DNA of 64,000 bases, taken from positions 1 through 64,000 of the forward strand of contig JAULBX010025497.1 of assembly GCA_032358255.1 (NCBI GenBank), written 5' to 3'. This document shows positions 22,101 through 32,400 of this stretch, piece after piece. The notes under the pieces were generated by a model. The model was not told where the DNA came from and searched no databases. It saw only the letters and a list, made by a program, of their open reading frames with translations. Position numbers and translations under genes: made by a program. Position 1 is the first letter of the stretch. Every line of letters begins with the position of its first letter. The stretch is from Heterotrichella gracilis (taxonomy: Eukaryota > Sar > Xanthophyceae > Tribonematales > Xanthonemataceae).

Positions 22101-25053
22101 GCGTTGAGGAGAAGGAGAAGATCTTTGCACCCCTGCGCGATGTGGGGCCTGTGGTGGTACGTATGCATGTGATCCCCGCTGCCCATGCGGCTAAACCTAA
22201 AACGTAACATTGACAATCATTTAATTGTAGTTTTCAATAATTCAGCTTTAACAAACAATTCAACAAGAAAAAGTCAATAGCTATCTTAATTTTATATCAA
22301 CGCGGGAACCAGGAACCCTCACAGGGTTGTCCAGCGGCATGGACACAGCCAATGTCAGACCAGTACCCAACAAGCACTCACAGAACGACGGCACTACGCC
22401 TATCAACCTTCACACAAACCTAGCACACAGGGCACATAGCACCGTTGAGATACTCAAAGAAGATTGGATTGCTCTTTAGTCATTTTCTCAAGTGTGTTTT
22501 TAGCTCTATGTGCTACGCGTGTGTGAAGTCTGATGGGCATGATGCAGTTTGTTGGGCGCATTGCTCACCCGAGGAGTGGTTTTTAGGCGTAATGGTGTCA
22601 CTCAATGGGTGTGTGTTTGTCAGGGGTAATGCTGTCACAAGGTGAGTCTTTGTGAGGGACATACATGCCATGTCTAGTAGTCTTCAAGACAGCCTGCACG
22701 CGGCGTATGTTGCCTAAGTATGGTGAGCAAACATGGAACAGATCCAGATAAGCATGCTGTACAATTCTACCCTCACCTTAATTGTGGGAAGGGCTCCTAG
22801 CGCGGGTTTAGGGTTTAGGGTTTAGGGCAAAGCACTCCCCATTGGTGACGTGGAGACCAGAATGACAGCCTTGGAGGACCAGTTTGGTCAGGTGGTGAAC
22901 AGCATCAAGCTGTTGCACGCAGCCCTGGGGGAGGGCCTACCGGAATAAGCTTTCAATGAGACGGGTGTGTGTGGTGCTCACCCTATTTATGTACCTTTCA
23001 AGCCCAAACTGCTGCTTGGTACACCTGGCTATCAGAGATCATTGCTGCTCACACCAAACATCTTTGATTGCAGCAGTTGTGTGCACGATATGCACGGTAC
23101 CAACACAGATTTATCCTGACTTCCCCAGATCGAATTGAGTTTGTTTTCGTGTAGAAAATGGGGATTTAGTGCTCAAAACAGTGGCAAATAATGGCTTATG
23201 CTTAGGGCACCATGTACCCTAGGTGCCCTTCCCACAACCTGTGCAATTACATGTGGGCACAAGACAGTGGAGAAGTTGACTGGGGTTTGAACAGATGCCC
23301 AGTGGCGGAGATGTCATTAGCGCATTGCCAGCAGGCAGTTGTCAGCAATGCCAGTTGGCCAGCCAAGGATGTGGGGTTTGCCAAATAAGGATGGTGTTTT
23401 TGCAAACAGCCCACGCCGTGGCCAGCCCGATTGGCAAAACCCACGCTGATCGAATATTGATAACCCATTGGATATTGGTAAACCACGGTGGTTGACTGGC
23501 CTGCAGGACACTGTTGCCCTGGGGGGCTACCTTGGCATGCAGAACACCCTTACCGAGGGTCTCAAGGCGGACAGCACCAAGCCCAACAACTACACGTACT
23601 GGCTGAACGGATACATGACCAAGGACCAGGTGCGCACAGGCTGCGCCCTGAACCCTAAACCCTAACCAAAACCGTAAACAGGTACATGTATTGGCTTAAC
23701 GGCTACATGACCAAGGAGCAGGTGTGCGCAGACTGCACATTATACCCTAAATTTTAATGGCTACCTCGTACACGCACACGCAGTACAATCCCGAATTCCT
23801 CTCTGGCCTGGCATCCATGTCCCCCGCCACCACTTCTTGCTAAAAACAAAACCCTAAGCCTTAAATTCTATTATCCAACCCTAAATCGCAGGTCACCCCC
23901 CAAAAGTTCCTGTCCCGCCTGGCCTCCATGTCCCGCGCCACCATCACTCACTCCAAGGAACCCCTAAACCCTAAAAATAAACCCTAAACGCAGGTCACCC
24001 CCGAGTTCCTCTCCCGCCTGGCCTCTATGTCGCGCGCCACCATCACTCACTCATAATACACCCCAAATCCCAAATCCTAAAACCTTAAACGAAGGTCACC
24101 CCGAGTTCCTGTCCCTCCTGGCCTCCATGTCCTGCGCCACCCTCATTCACTTGAAATAAACCCCAAACTCCAAACCCCAAACCCTAAACTCTATTATCCA
24201 ACCCTAAAACGCAGGTCACCCCAAGGTTCCTCTCCCGCCTGGCCTCCATGTCCCGCGCCACCATCACTTCCCTTCAAAAGAACCCTAAACTGTAAACCCT
24301 GAACCCTAAACCCTAACCGCAGGTCACCCCCGAGTTCCTCTCTCGCCTGGCCTCCATGTCCCGCGCTACCATCGACCGCTTCCCCAAATCCATCGTCATG
24401 CTGGACATGTGGGGGGGCGCCTACAAGGGCACCCGCGCCCCGGTGGGGTCGCTGGGCGGCTGCGATTTCATGTACCTGATTGTGGTGTGGTGGGAGGAGG
24501 GGGAGCGCACCCCCGAGGCGCTGGAATGGGTGGAGGAGGTGCGCAAGGGGATGGCTGTGCCTGACCAGCAGGAGGAGCTGTACAACAACTTCAGCAACGG
24601 CCAGCCCGGTAGGTGCATGGGGGGGAGTAAATGGTGGGTGGGGGGTTGAATGTGTGGGCAGTTTCGTCAGAGGGTACAGTGGCATGAGTAGAAGAACCCT
24701 AAACCCTAAACCCTAGTGGGAAGTGCTCTGGTGGAGGAGGTGCGCAAAGGGATGGCTGTGCCTGACCAGCAGGAGGAGCTGTACAACAACTTCAGCAATG
24801 GCCAGCCAGGTGAGTCCATTTGCGGTGGTGGTGGGGTTGGGCGGTGGGGCAAAGCACAAATGCAATCACAAGTTATATCCCTTCAACATACATTAACATC
24901 CCCTCAACCCTTTCTCCCGCAGACTCCAAGCTGGCTGCGCGCGTGGGCGGCCCTGACAACCTGCGCAGGCTCCAGACCCTCAAGGGCAAGTGGGACCCAG
25001 ACAATGTGTTCAGGAGCAACGCCTTCAAGGACTTGGCGGAAACCGCGGCGTAG
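16187..25053 (+). CDS. FAD-linked oxidase, BBE/VAO (PCMH) type
   Basis: Ten exons give 478 aa: 16187-16373, 17569-17651, 18387-18483, 19696-19883, 20860-21023, 21548-21647, 22079-22156, 23507-23629, 24323-24608, 24923-25053. The N-terminal half is an FAD_binding_4/PCMH domain: 'VKGGGHS' with His88 as the probable covalent flavin site, then 'GGLTIDLSLM' and 'NTGMGLAINGGIGVGG'. The C-terminus ends with the BBE motif 'KGKWDPDNVFR'. The second covalent Cys of bicovalent enzymes seems absent ('GHAFNTG' at its place). Members oxidise alcohols, sugars or alkaloids using O2; the substrate is unknown. No signal peptide is evident from this start, and an upstream non-coding exon is possible. Introns are crowded with partial exon copies and two orphan coding-like segments. 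The family call is firm. Confidence 0.9.
18539..18905 (+). repeat. Four decaying copies of the end of FAD-oxidase exon 3
   Basis: The exon end (ATGCGCAGCGTGTATGTGGA ... GTGTGTGACGG plus donor GTAGGGT) is repeated at about 18539-18608, 18655-18715, 18766-18812 and 18848-18905. The copies are progressively more degraded. TAGGGTTTAGGGTT-like spacers lie between them. Confidence 0.85.
19497..20098 (+). repeat. Copies of the start and end of FAD-oxidase exon 4 on either side of it
   Basis: About 19497-19570 repeats the acceptor and start of exon 4 (19696). About 20005-20098 repeats its end (19800-19885), now with stops. The functional exon lies between the two broken copies. Confidence 0.75.
20640..21215 (+). 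repeat. Copies flanking FAD-oxidase exon 5
   Basis: 20656-20745 copies the acceptor and first ~85 bases of exon 5 (20860) with few changes, then runs into a stop. 21148-21215 copies the exon's end (20955-21030). This is the same start-copy before and end-copy after pattern as at exon 4. Confidence 0.8.
21790..22026 (+). other. Orphan coding-like segment inside an FAD-oxidase intron
   Basis: After an acceptor-like TTTTACAG, a frame runs 78 codons without a stop and then ends in TGA. It includes 'YVIVHEYRAYDLYQDDPM' and 'FLHIRIRNCYTANFWS'. Composition looks like real protein, but it does not belong to the oxidase: exons 6 and 7 join in phase without it. I do not recognise it. It may be the last exon of a captured gene fragment. 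Confidence 0.35.
22807..22827 (+). repeat. Three perfect TTTAGGG units
   Basis: Interstitial plant-type telomere repeat in an FAD-oxidase intron, immediately before a coding-like segment ending in TAA at about 22947. Confidence 0.9.
23678..23725 (+). repeat. Copy of the end of FAD-oxidase exon 8
   Basis: It repeats 'TGGCTGAACGGATACATGAC' and the donor region of exon 8, just after a CCCTAAACCCTAA run. Confidence 0.75.
23792..24272 (+). repeat. Five tandem copies of the start of FAD-oxidase exon 9
   Basis: Copies at about 23792-23845, 23891-23955, 23992-24053, 24093-24151 and 24213-24272 repeat the acceptor and first ~50-55 bases of exon 9 (real copy at 24323). Period is ~100-120 bases. Spacers are CCCTAAA-rich. 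Most retain a CAG or AAG acceptor but go out of frame or into stops. Confidence 0.92.
24293..24317 (+). repeat. CCCTAAA run just before exon 9
   Basis: About three slightly imperfect telomere-type units end six bases before the functional exon 9, so they form part of its acceptor region. Confidence 0.85.
24695..24815 (+). repeat. CCCTAAA run followed by a copy of the end of exon 9
   Basis: 24695-24714 is a near-perfect telomere-type run. 24722-24815 then repeats the last ~80 bases of exon 9 (GTGGAGGAGGTGCGCAAGGG...) with its own good GTGAGT donor in the same phase. Confidence 0.88.
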
Positions 25054-26474
25054 ATCTATCATGATGGTGATGGTGATGGTGATGGCGCTGGTGATGCCGT
25101 CGCTTTGTGGATGCTTCACCGGATGTTGCGATGTATCTGTGGTAACCAGTTTTGATGTTGCCAACCTGAGCAGGCCTGAGCCTAGACTAGTTGACATCAA
25201 ATCATGTGGATGCTATTTTGTGGAATAATAGTACCTACCTTGGGTGCTGCAGCAGCATCATTTTGGCTTTACCATGCAATGCGGATAAACTATTTTTGCT
25301 CATAAGATATGATATATATGCGGTACATGGCCTAAGCCTAGGCTAGCTCACATTTATGGATGCAAGTTGAGTCTTGGTAGCTACTTTTGTTGCTGCATCA
25401 GTTTTCCCCTCCCATGCAATGCATTGAATGCATGAAGATAAACTATTTTGCCTTGCATGGTATAAGATACAATCACATGCGGCGTAATTTATGCCACAAA
25501 TCTTAAGTCGTTGTTTGACTGGTCGGTGAAGACACTTGCCTGCATTGAGTCATGACTGCATTTTGGCATTTTGATAGCTTTGTATTGAATTAAGAAAACT
25601 TCATGCGTGGTTTTATACATGGTAGCATCAGGGTTGGCGCTGCATTTGCACTCAGTTTACTGTTGAACGCTCCCGCCTTCCTGCTGTAAAGTGGAACTTT
25701 AACGGGCAATATGATATGGTTGAGATAAGTTGCATCGGCTGTATCTACTACTAGCGTTTTCGTCCAGCTTGCTAACTCAACGATCGACATACGTTGCAAC
25801 CTTTGATAAGTTTGTGGATGCGCAGCGAGTGCAGCTGCTTGTTGTGATGGATGATCCTCTAAACCTTTGCCAAGAGAGGGTGAGATGATTATGTAACAGT
25901 CTCTTGAATAGTAGACCTGGATGGCTACATTACCCTTTTGGCAAAGGCAATGTCGAGTCCTTGGCAAGCAACGCTACTTTTTGCAGCTCAGCTTATAACC
26001 GGAAATCATGATGTTGGCCAGCCCTTTGCGGTGTATCTGTGCGGGCCCAACCTTACCCCGTTTGGGCAAAGCTAGCTGTAGGTGCTTGCCCCTTGCTATT
26101 GGCCATGTCCACTGCCTTTACCTGGGATGGACTAGGCACCAACCCTCAACAAGGGTTTAGCTTGCAATGCCACGTCAGCACTTGCCACAGTCTTTCAAAC
26201 CTGGTGCATGCCCTGTCGATAGTTTATGAATGGCTTTTTGTAGGTTATGAGTGCACAATCCACCAGTTGCCGTCCTGAAGGGTTTTGCCACGTTATCACC
26301 GCCTCGACGACCTTGACAAACGTGACCTTTGGGTCTTTGTGCGTTTGCATGTTACCGTGTGACACAACCTCAGACAAGAGGGTGGAGTAAAACTGGAACT
26401 CTCGGGCAATGCCCGCTGCACAGATGCCAGTAGCGTAACTCAAGGGGCCGTGGAGTGCTCGGGATCCCAGCACG
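25054..26474. other. 3' UTR and spacer between FAD oxidase and ATG13
   Basis: It starts with a (GATGGT)n tract (25062-25085). About 25160-25310 and 25330-25480 look like a diverged ~160-bp direct duplication (GCCTAGACTAG.../GCCTAGGCTAG..., CCATGCAATGC... shared). The remainder, including the ATG13 promoter, shows no gene I can support. Confidence 0.55.
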
Positions 26475-29400
26475 ATGTCCGACCGTGCGAAGGTTGAGCA
26501 GATTATTGGCGAGTGCTTTGTGAAGGCAGCTCACATAATACTGGGCGCACGGGTCCACCAGAGCTCGCGAATACTGCCCAGGGCCCCTGCCAGCGGCAGT
26601 AACTGGGTAAGAAAACAGCGTGTATTGGGTATGAGTGTCTTTTGGTGCCATTGGTTCGTCCGCTGCATGGGTCAGCACAACGAAGTGCGATCTGCAGCTC
26701 TCCAATTGTGCCCCAGTTGTTCAAGTCAAACGGGCCACTTCTACTCTGGTGCATTGAGCTTGCTGATACCGTTTGATACCTTTTCCTGAGGTGCATTAGA
26801 GTTACAGCCAGCCACTTGCTTCCTTCATGTATAGCCTTGCACACCCCTCCATGCTGTGATAATATGCAAGCATACGCACTTATATGCAAGCTTTATCCTG
26901 TTGATCGTTGGCAATATATCACCGGCCAGACTTGAGTGTCATTTTGGCTTCCTCCCTACCACACCTCCAACTTCTTGGCTGCGCTGACTGTGCACGCCTG
27001 GTATCTTTTGCGTCACTCAAGGGCACCTGTTGTTGTTGCAGTTCAACCTGGAGGTTGAGGAGGTGCAGTGTGCGTCCAAAGAGATAGAGCGATGGAGGAA
27101 GGACCTGTCTGTGCCTCTCATCCTAGAGGTAAGCCGTGCATTTTGGGTCACACACCCCCACAGCCCCAAGCTTGACAAGCACTACACCCTTGCTGGGAAC
27201 CGCCCTTGGTTACGGTGGTAGTGGTGCTGGCATGAACTGCATAGAAAGAGAAGCCGCATGCAGTGTATCGTACCTCCCCTGGTGCGGTGGTGGTGGTGGT
27301 GGTGGTGGTATCCCCAATGCATCCTACTCCCAGGACCACCACCGGTGGGAGTGGGGTCGAGCTGAGGGCGAGGTGTGGGTGTGGTTGGTGCAGGTGTATC
27401 TCCAGCCCTGGGGCAGCGGGTTTGGTGTGGCGGTGGGGGGCAGGGGCAATGACGCCGCAGGCCAAGCAGCAACCAACGGTACGCCCCTCCACACCTGTAT
27501 CATAGGAGTGTAACTCGATCTAGGTTAGCCAACTGCACTACACACCCCACAGGCCACTGCACAGACAGCCACTCAATGCCATTTATATTGTAACGTTGAC
27601 GCTTACTTGCACGCGCACCACACCCCCGACCAGCCCCCACCACCCCCCGCCACAGGCGAAACCCTCCTCGAGCGGTGGGTGCTGCAGTACCAGCGGGGAC
27701 CCACCGAGGGGAGGCTGGGTGTGAGCCGCCTGCACCTGGCGCGCCTTGACCCCCCAGCAGTGTACAAGCGCTGCCTCATACTGCTGCGATCACTGGTGAC
27801 CTACGTGCGGGTGCTGCCGGCATACAGGATGTTCCGGGCGTGCAAGGTAGGGTTTCAGACCCAACGCGTAAGGGTATTGCCAGTGTGTTGAATTGTGCAC
27901 GGTAGGGTTCATGTTTAGGGTTTTGCTTGAGCGGATTGCACTGGCGCGCCTTGACCCCCCAGCGGTGTCAAGCGCAGCCTCATACTGCTGCGATCGCTGG
28001 TGACCTACGTGCGGGTGCTGCCGGCATACAGGATGTTCCGGGCGTGCAAGGTAGGGTTTAAGGTTAATGGTGCTGCCTCGCATTTTCCTGGCAAGTTAGG
28101 AAGGGCTTGGGAGCTAACGTGTTGCCAATGCCAGGGGTATACTAATAATACTAGTTAGTATTATTAGTATACCCCTGCCAATGCAAAGAATGATCTGGGC
28201 GTGCATTGATAAGTTTAGGGTTTTAAGGTACTACCAGCGTTGCGCTTGTCCCCCAAAATTTATCTGGAATTATGTTATTCTTTAGATTTTGAAGTATACT
28301 TTCTTTCTCTGCAGCGCTCCCAGGGGAGCAGCTTCACGATCAACTACCGCCTGCTGCACCCATCCGCGGGGGGCACTCCCACCTCCATGCCCACCGGCCG
28401 CCTTGAGAAGTTCAGCTTCAGCCCCGTGGATACCCCCTACGGCGCCCTCCGATTCGCGGTCGACTACCAACCCCCCTCCACAGTCACCATTTTGGAGCAG
28501 ACCACCTCCCCCCCTCCCCTGCCCCAGATCATTGCGGACTATGTGGATGGGATGCAGCAGGGGGGGCTGGGGATGGGGAGGGTGCGGTCGGTGCCGGCCA
28601 GGTCGGGGCTGAGCGCCTCGCTGTATGAGGCGGGGGAGAGGCATGTGGCCATGCCTAGCTCCAGCCCGCCTGTGACAGGTGAGAGGGGCAGGATGCCAAT
28701 CAGTAGACATGTAATTAACGCAGTTTCTGTTGTGATCGTGGGGATGTAATTTGGGGGGTGGGGAGGGTGCGGTGGGTGCCGGCATGTTTGTGTGCATCGC
28801 TGATTGAGGCGGGTGAGAGGCATGTGGCCATGCCAAGTTCCAGCCCACCCGTGACAGGTGAGAGGGGCAGGGGGTCAATCAGTAGACATGAGAACATGTC
28901 GGTGTCTTGTGTGCCTGTGGGGATGCGGTTGTGGGGATGACGAGGGTGCGGTGGGTGCCGGCAAAGTGTGTGTGCACTGCTGAGTGAAGCTGGGAAGAGG
29001 TAGGTGCCCATGCCCGGCTCCAGCTCACCCGTGACAGGTGAGGGGGGCATGCCAATCTGAGACATTGTAGAATTGGCGGTGCCTAATTTGTCTGTGGAAA
29101 TGCCGCACCCTCCGCATCCCCAAATTTGCATTCCTCCCCTCCCATCCCTGCAGACGCCGGCATCCTGCGCGCAGCACACCCGCCACACCACCAGCCCCCC
29201 CACCAGCCCCTCCACCAGCCCATGCGCCGCCACAGCTGGAGCAACCAGGCAATGAAAGCACCACTGCCGCACATGTCACCCAGCCCGCCATCGGACCACC
29301 TCCCCTACCCGCCACCCACCACCACCACCCCTAGGGATTCGCACCACGCCCCCCCCGCGTTGTCACTGCCCCGCTCGCTATCCACCCCCCCAAAGTACCC

Positions 29401-32400
29401 TGGGACCCACAACTCGCCCAGGCAGCGGGGGGGTGAGGGTGCGTGGTCCCGGTGGGCCAAGCCACCCACACCCAAGGGGAGCAGTTTGGGATCAGGTGCG
29501 AGGGGGGTGCAGTTTAGAGGTACTTTATTGGGGAATTTGGTTGTTGGCAGTTTGCTCCCCTTGCATATATGTTTATGGCCAAGCAGCGCATGGCTACGGG
29601 GCAGGTATAGAATCAACTACTCGTTTTGTGGATACACAACCACCTAGTGACTTGCGCCCTGTGTGCAAAAGATAAGATAAAACACAAGCGCAGCATCTCA
29701 CTACCCCTCCCACCCCGTTCGGCAGGCCCCTTTGCATCCAGCCATTCGCGCCACTCCCCCCCCTCGGGCCTCCCCCCACCAGCCCCCCCACCACGCGACG
29801 TGGACCCCCCACCTCCACCCAGCGATGGCACTGACAGCGAGGCAGGCAGCGGCAGGCAGCGACAGTCCAGTGCACCGGTATGCTGCCGCACCTGTGGTTC
29901 ACCTATGCTGAGTGTTTGATGGATCAGTTTTTTGTGACCTCCCTTATAGGGTATGCCCCCCCACCCACTCACCACCGCTGTGCAGGTTTCCCTCCTAGAG
30001 TTTTTTATATGATGCCTCCCCTCGACGCCATGATGTCCCTCCCTGCTACTCATTCTGTACCGTTTTTTCACGCCGCTGCCCGCGCCACCCCATGCCACAT
30101 ACCAATTGACCACTAAAATGGGTACAGAAGTGGTACTAAATTACCCTTTTTAATTGCAACAGATGCGCATTCCCGGGAGGGGCTCGGGCCACAAAAACTT
30201 CTCCTCCAACGACCTGTGGTCCTTGGGGGTGGACCACATGGGGGGGTGTAATGATGGCAGCTCGGGGGACCCCTTGAATCACCGAATCAATCGGGTCCCC
30301 GCCTCTGCTCCCGCGGCTGCGACCACCCAAATGCGCCCTATTGGGGATCATCCCCGCACGGTGCAGGGTTCCACCCCCCCCTACCGGGACTCCCCGCAGT
30401 CAGGGTCAGGTATGTAGTGGTGGGGTGGTGGTGGGTGGAACAGGGGGGCATGTGCTGCAGCCGTGGCGTATGGTACACTGTTGCTAGGAACGAATGCGGT
30501 TGCACCAGGGTTGAGAGCCCCTGTCAACTTCTGCTGATGAATAGCAAAGCCTGCTTTGCTTGATTGCAATGATTGCCAGGCTGCACATCAGACCCCAGTA
30601 TTTCTGTTTGAAACGAGGAAACACTCTGGCAACACGGTTTTAAGTTGTTCGCTCCCCTTGTCCCCTGCAGGCGACGCCTTCCACCCGCGCCCCTCCCCTC
30701 CCCCCTTCCCCTCCTCCACCCCCCTGGCACAGCCGCTGCTGGGCTCAGAATCCTCCAGCTCAGCATCTTCCCTCCCCTTCTCCTGTTCCCCAAACCTCCC
30801 CTTTGCATTCACCCCCACGGGACACTCCCTGGCCTCGTTGGCGGGGGAGCACCACCCAATGGCGGCCGCCGCGCATCGTTCCTCCCCTCCCATTTCAGGC
30901 AAAAACCTCCCCTTGCTGGCTGTGGTACGGAGGGCGTCGTGGTCTGCCAGCAAATCCTCGTCATTTGACGTGGCCTCGGGTGGCGCGGTGGGGTATTCGG
31001 TGTCGCCCATGCAGGTGCGGCACATGCCTGCTTTATGGTTTGATGTTCTAGGGTTTGTTCCTGTGTTGTGGCCATCGTCATCGGGCGTGTTTAGGGTTTA
31101 GGGGATTGAGTGTTGCCCATGCAGGTGCAGCATGTGGCATGTGCACCAGATGCCGCCTGATGCATTCTCATGCAATGCCTGCGATCATCTCACTGGCGTG
31201 CCTGACTAGGCTTGGTTGTTGGTTGGTGGTTCATCACTCGTTTGGCAATAAGGGTTGCATCCCTGCCATGCTGCCATGCTGTTTTGTGCCTTTTTGGTGT
31301 GCCGTATTAGGCGAGCGGGCGGCGGGCGGCGGGCACCGGCGGCCGCTTGCCTGAAAGGCTACGGCACAGCAATAGCAAAGTTAGAACCGTGATTTCCTGA
31401 GTAGCGGTTTCTTGATTATTGCGTCCCCGTGTGGATCATCCCTGGGATCCAACGTGCCGATTTGTATCCCCAGTGCATGAAACCTAAAGAGACCTCGCAC
31501 GGCACGCCCCCCCTCGCTCCCGCGGAGCAGGTTATATCATTGACTGCCTGCTGTTGGTATTGAACATGCTCCATTTGGTCCACAGGATGCCATCGGCTCG
31601 TCTCTGTTTTCCTCCTCCACCCCCCGCCACTACTCTGGCCTGCTGCCCAACCCCAGCCCATCCTCATCGCCATACCCGCACCTGCTCCTGCAAGGTGAGT
31701 GCAACAGTATGGACCTGCAGGGAGAACCGCCTTGGGCCGGAGCCGCTAACTGCAGCAGATGATCATTGTTAGTCTTGACTGAGCAATGGCAATAACAGAC
31801 TTCCACCCATGATTTCCCTGAGTGAATACCGTACTGGCGATAGGGGTTGGCCCCCAATAATGTTATAATTGATTAAGGCAAAATTTTATAAGTAATCGTT
31901 TTGGCTCGGGGCGAAATTTTAAATTGACTTTTTGTGGGGCGAATTGGCTATAATTGCTCCTGTTCGTGTTCTCAAAACCTGGCTCTATAAACACCTTCAA
32001 CCTTGTTCTAGGTTTTTATCCAACTGTTTGTGCTGTTCGTGCAAAGGACGACTGTAGTTCGCTGCCCAGGTCGTGGTCCCGCGCAACGTTTTCCGCATGC
32101 ATGCGTTTGTCGTAAACTGTAACCCAGCACTATTGCGAAAAGAAGTGACAGGCTCGGGGCAAAATGAGCGTCACAAGAAGCTATACGACGCAGTGCAGCT
32201 CTGCCAAAGCTGCCTTGTAAAATCAAGTTTTAGGTTGGGCGAAATCTTTAAAATTAAAATTTGCCTGGGACCAAACTGAAAACCATGCTTTATAATTGTT
32301 TTCTGCAGAGGGGGGCCAACCCCTATCGCCAGTACGGTAAACAGAATTCCGTCATACCAAGTCCAGGGTGAAACGCCACCAAAACCCTAAACCCAACCCC

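Noticed and set aside
22807-22827. Chromosome end (true telomere)
   Set aside because: Only three units, inside a gene, with coding sequence on both sides.
23792-24322. Regularly spaced ~55-bp repeats with ~50-bp spacers, resembling a CRISPR array
   Set aside because: Repeats are copies of the following exon's start, are not identical or palindromic, spacers share CCCTAAA motifs, and the genome is eukaryotic with introns.
25590-25967. 125-aa minus-strand ORF between the FAD oxidase and ATG13
   Set aside because: No recognisable motif, no splice partners and AT-rich context; cannot be supported as a gene.
26195-26889. Minus-strand ORFs of 92-128 aa
   Set aside because: They overlap ATG13 exon 1 on the plus strand, which fits the HORMA N-terminus and splices in phase.
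28282-29272. Large antisense ORFs opposite ATG13 exon 5
   Set aside because: Pro/His-rich shadows of the GC-rich exon and its copies.
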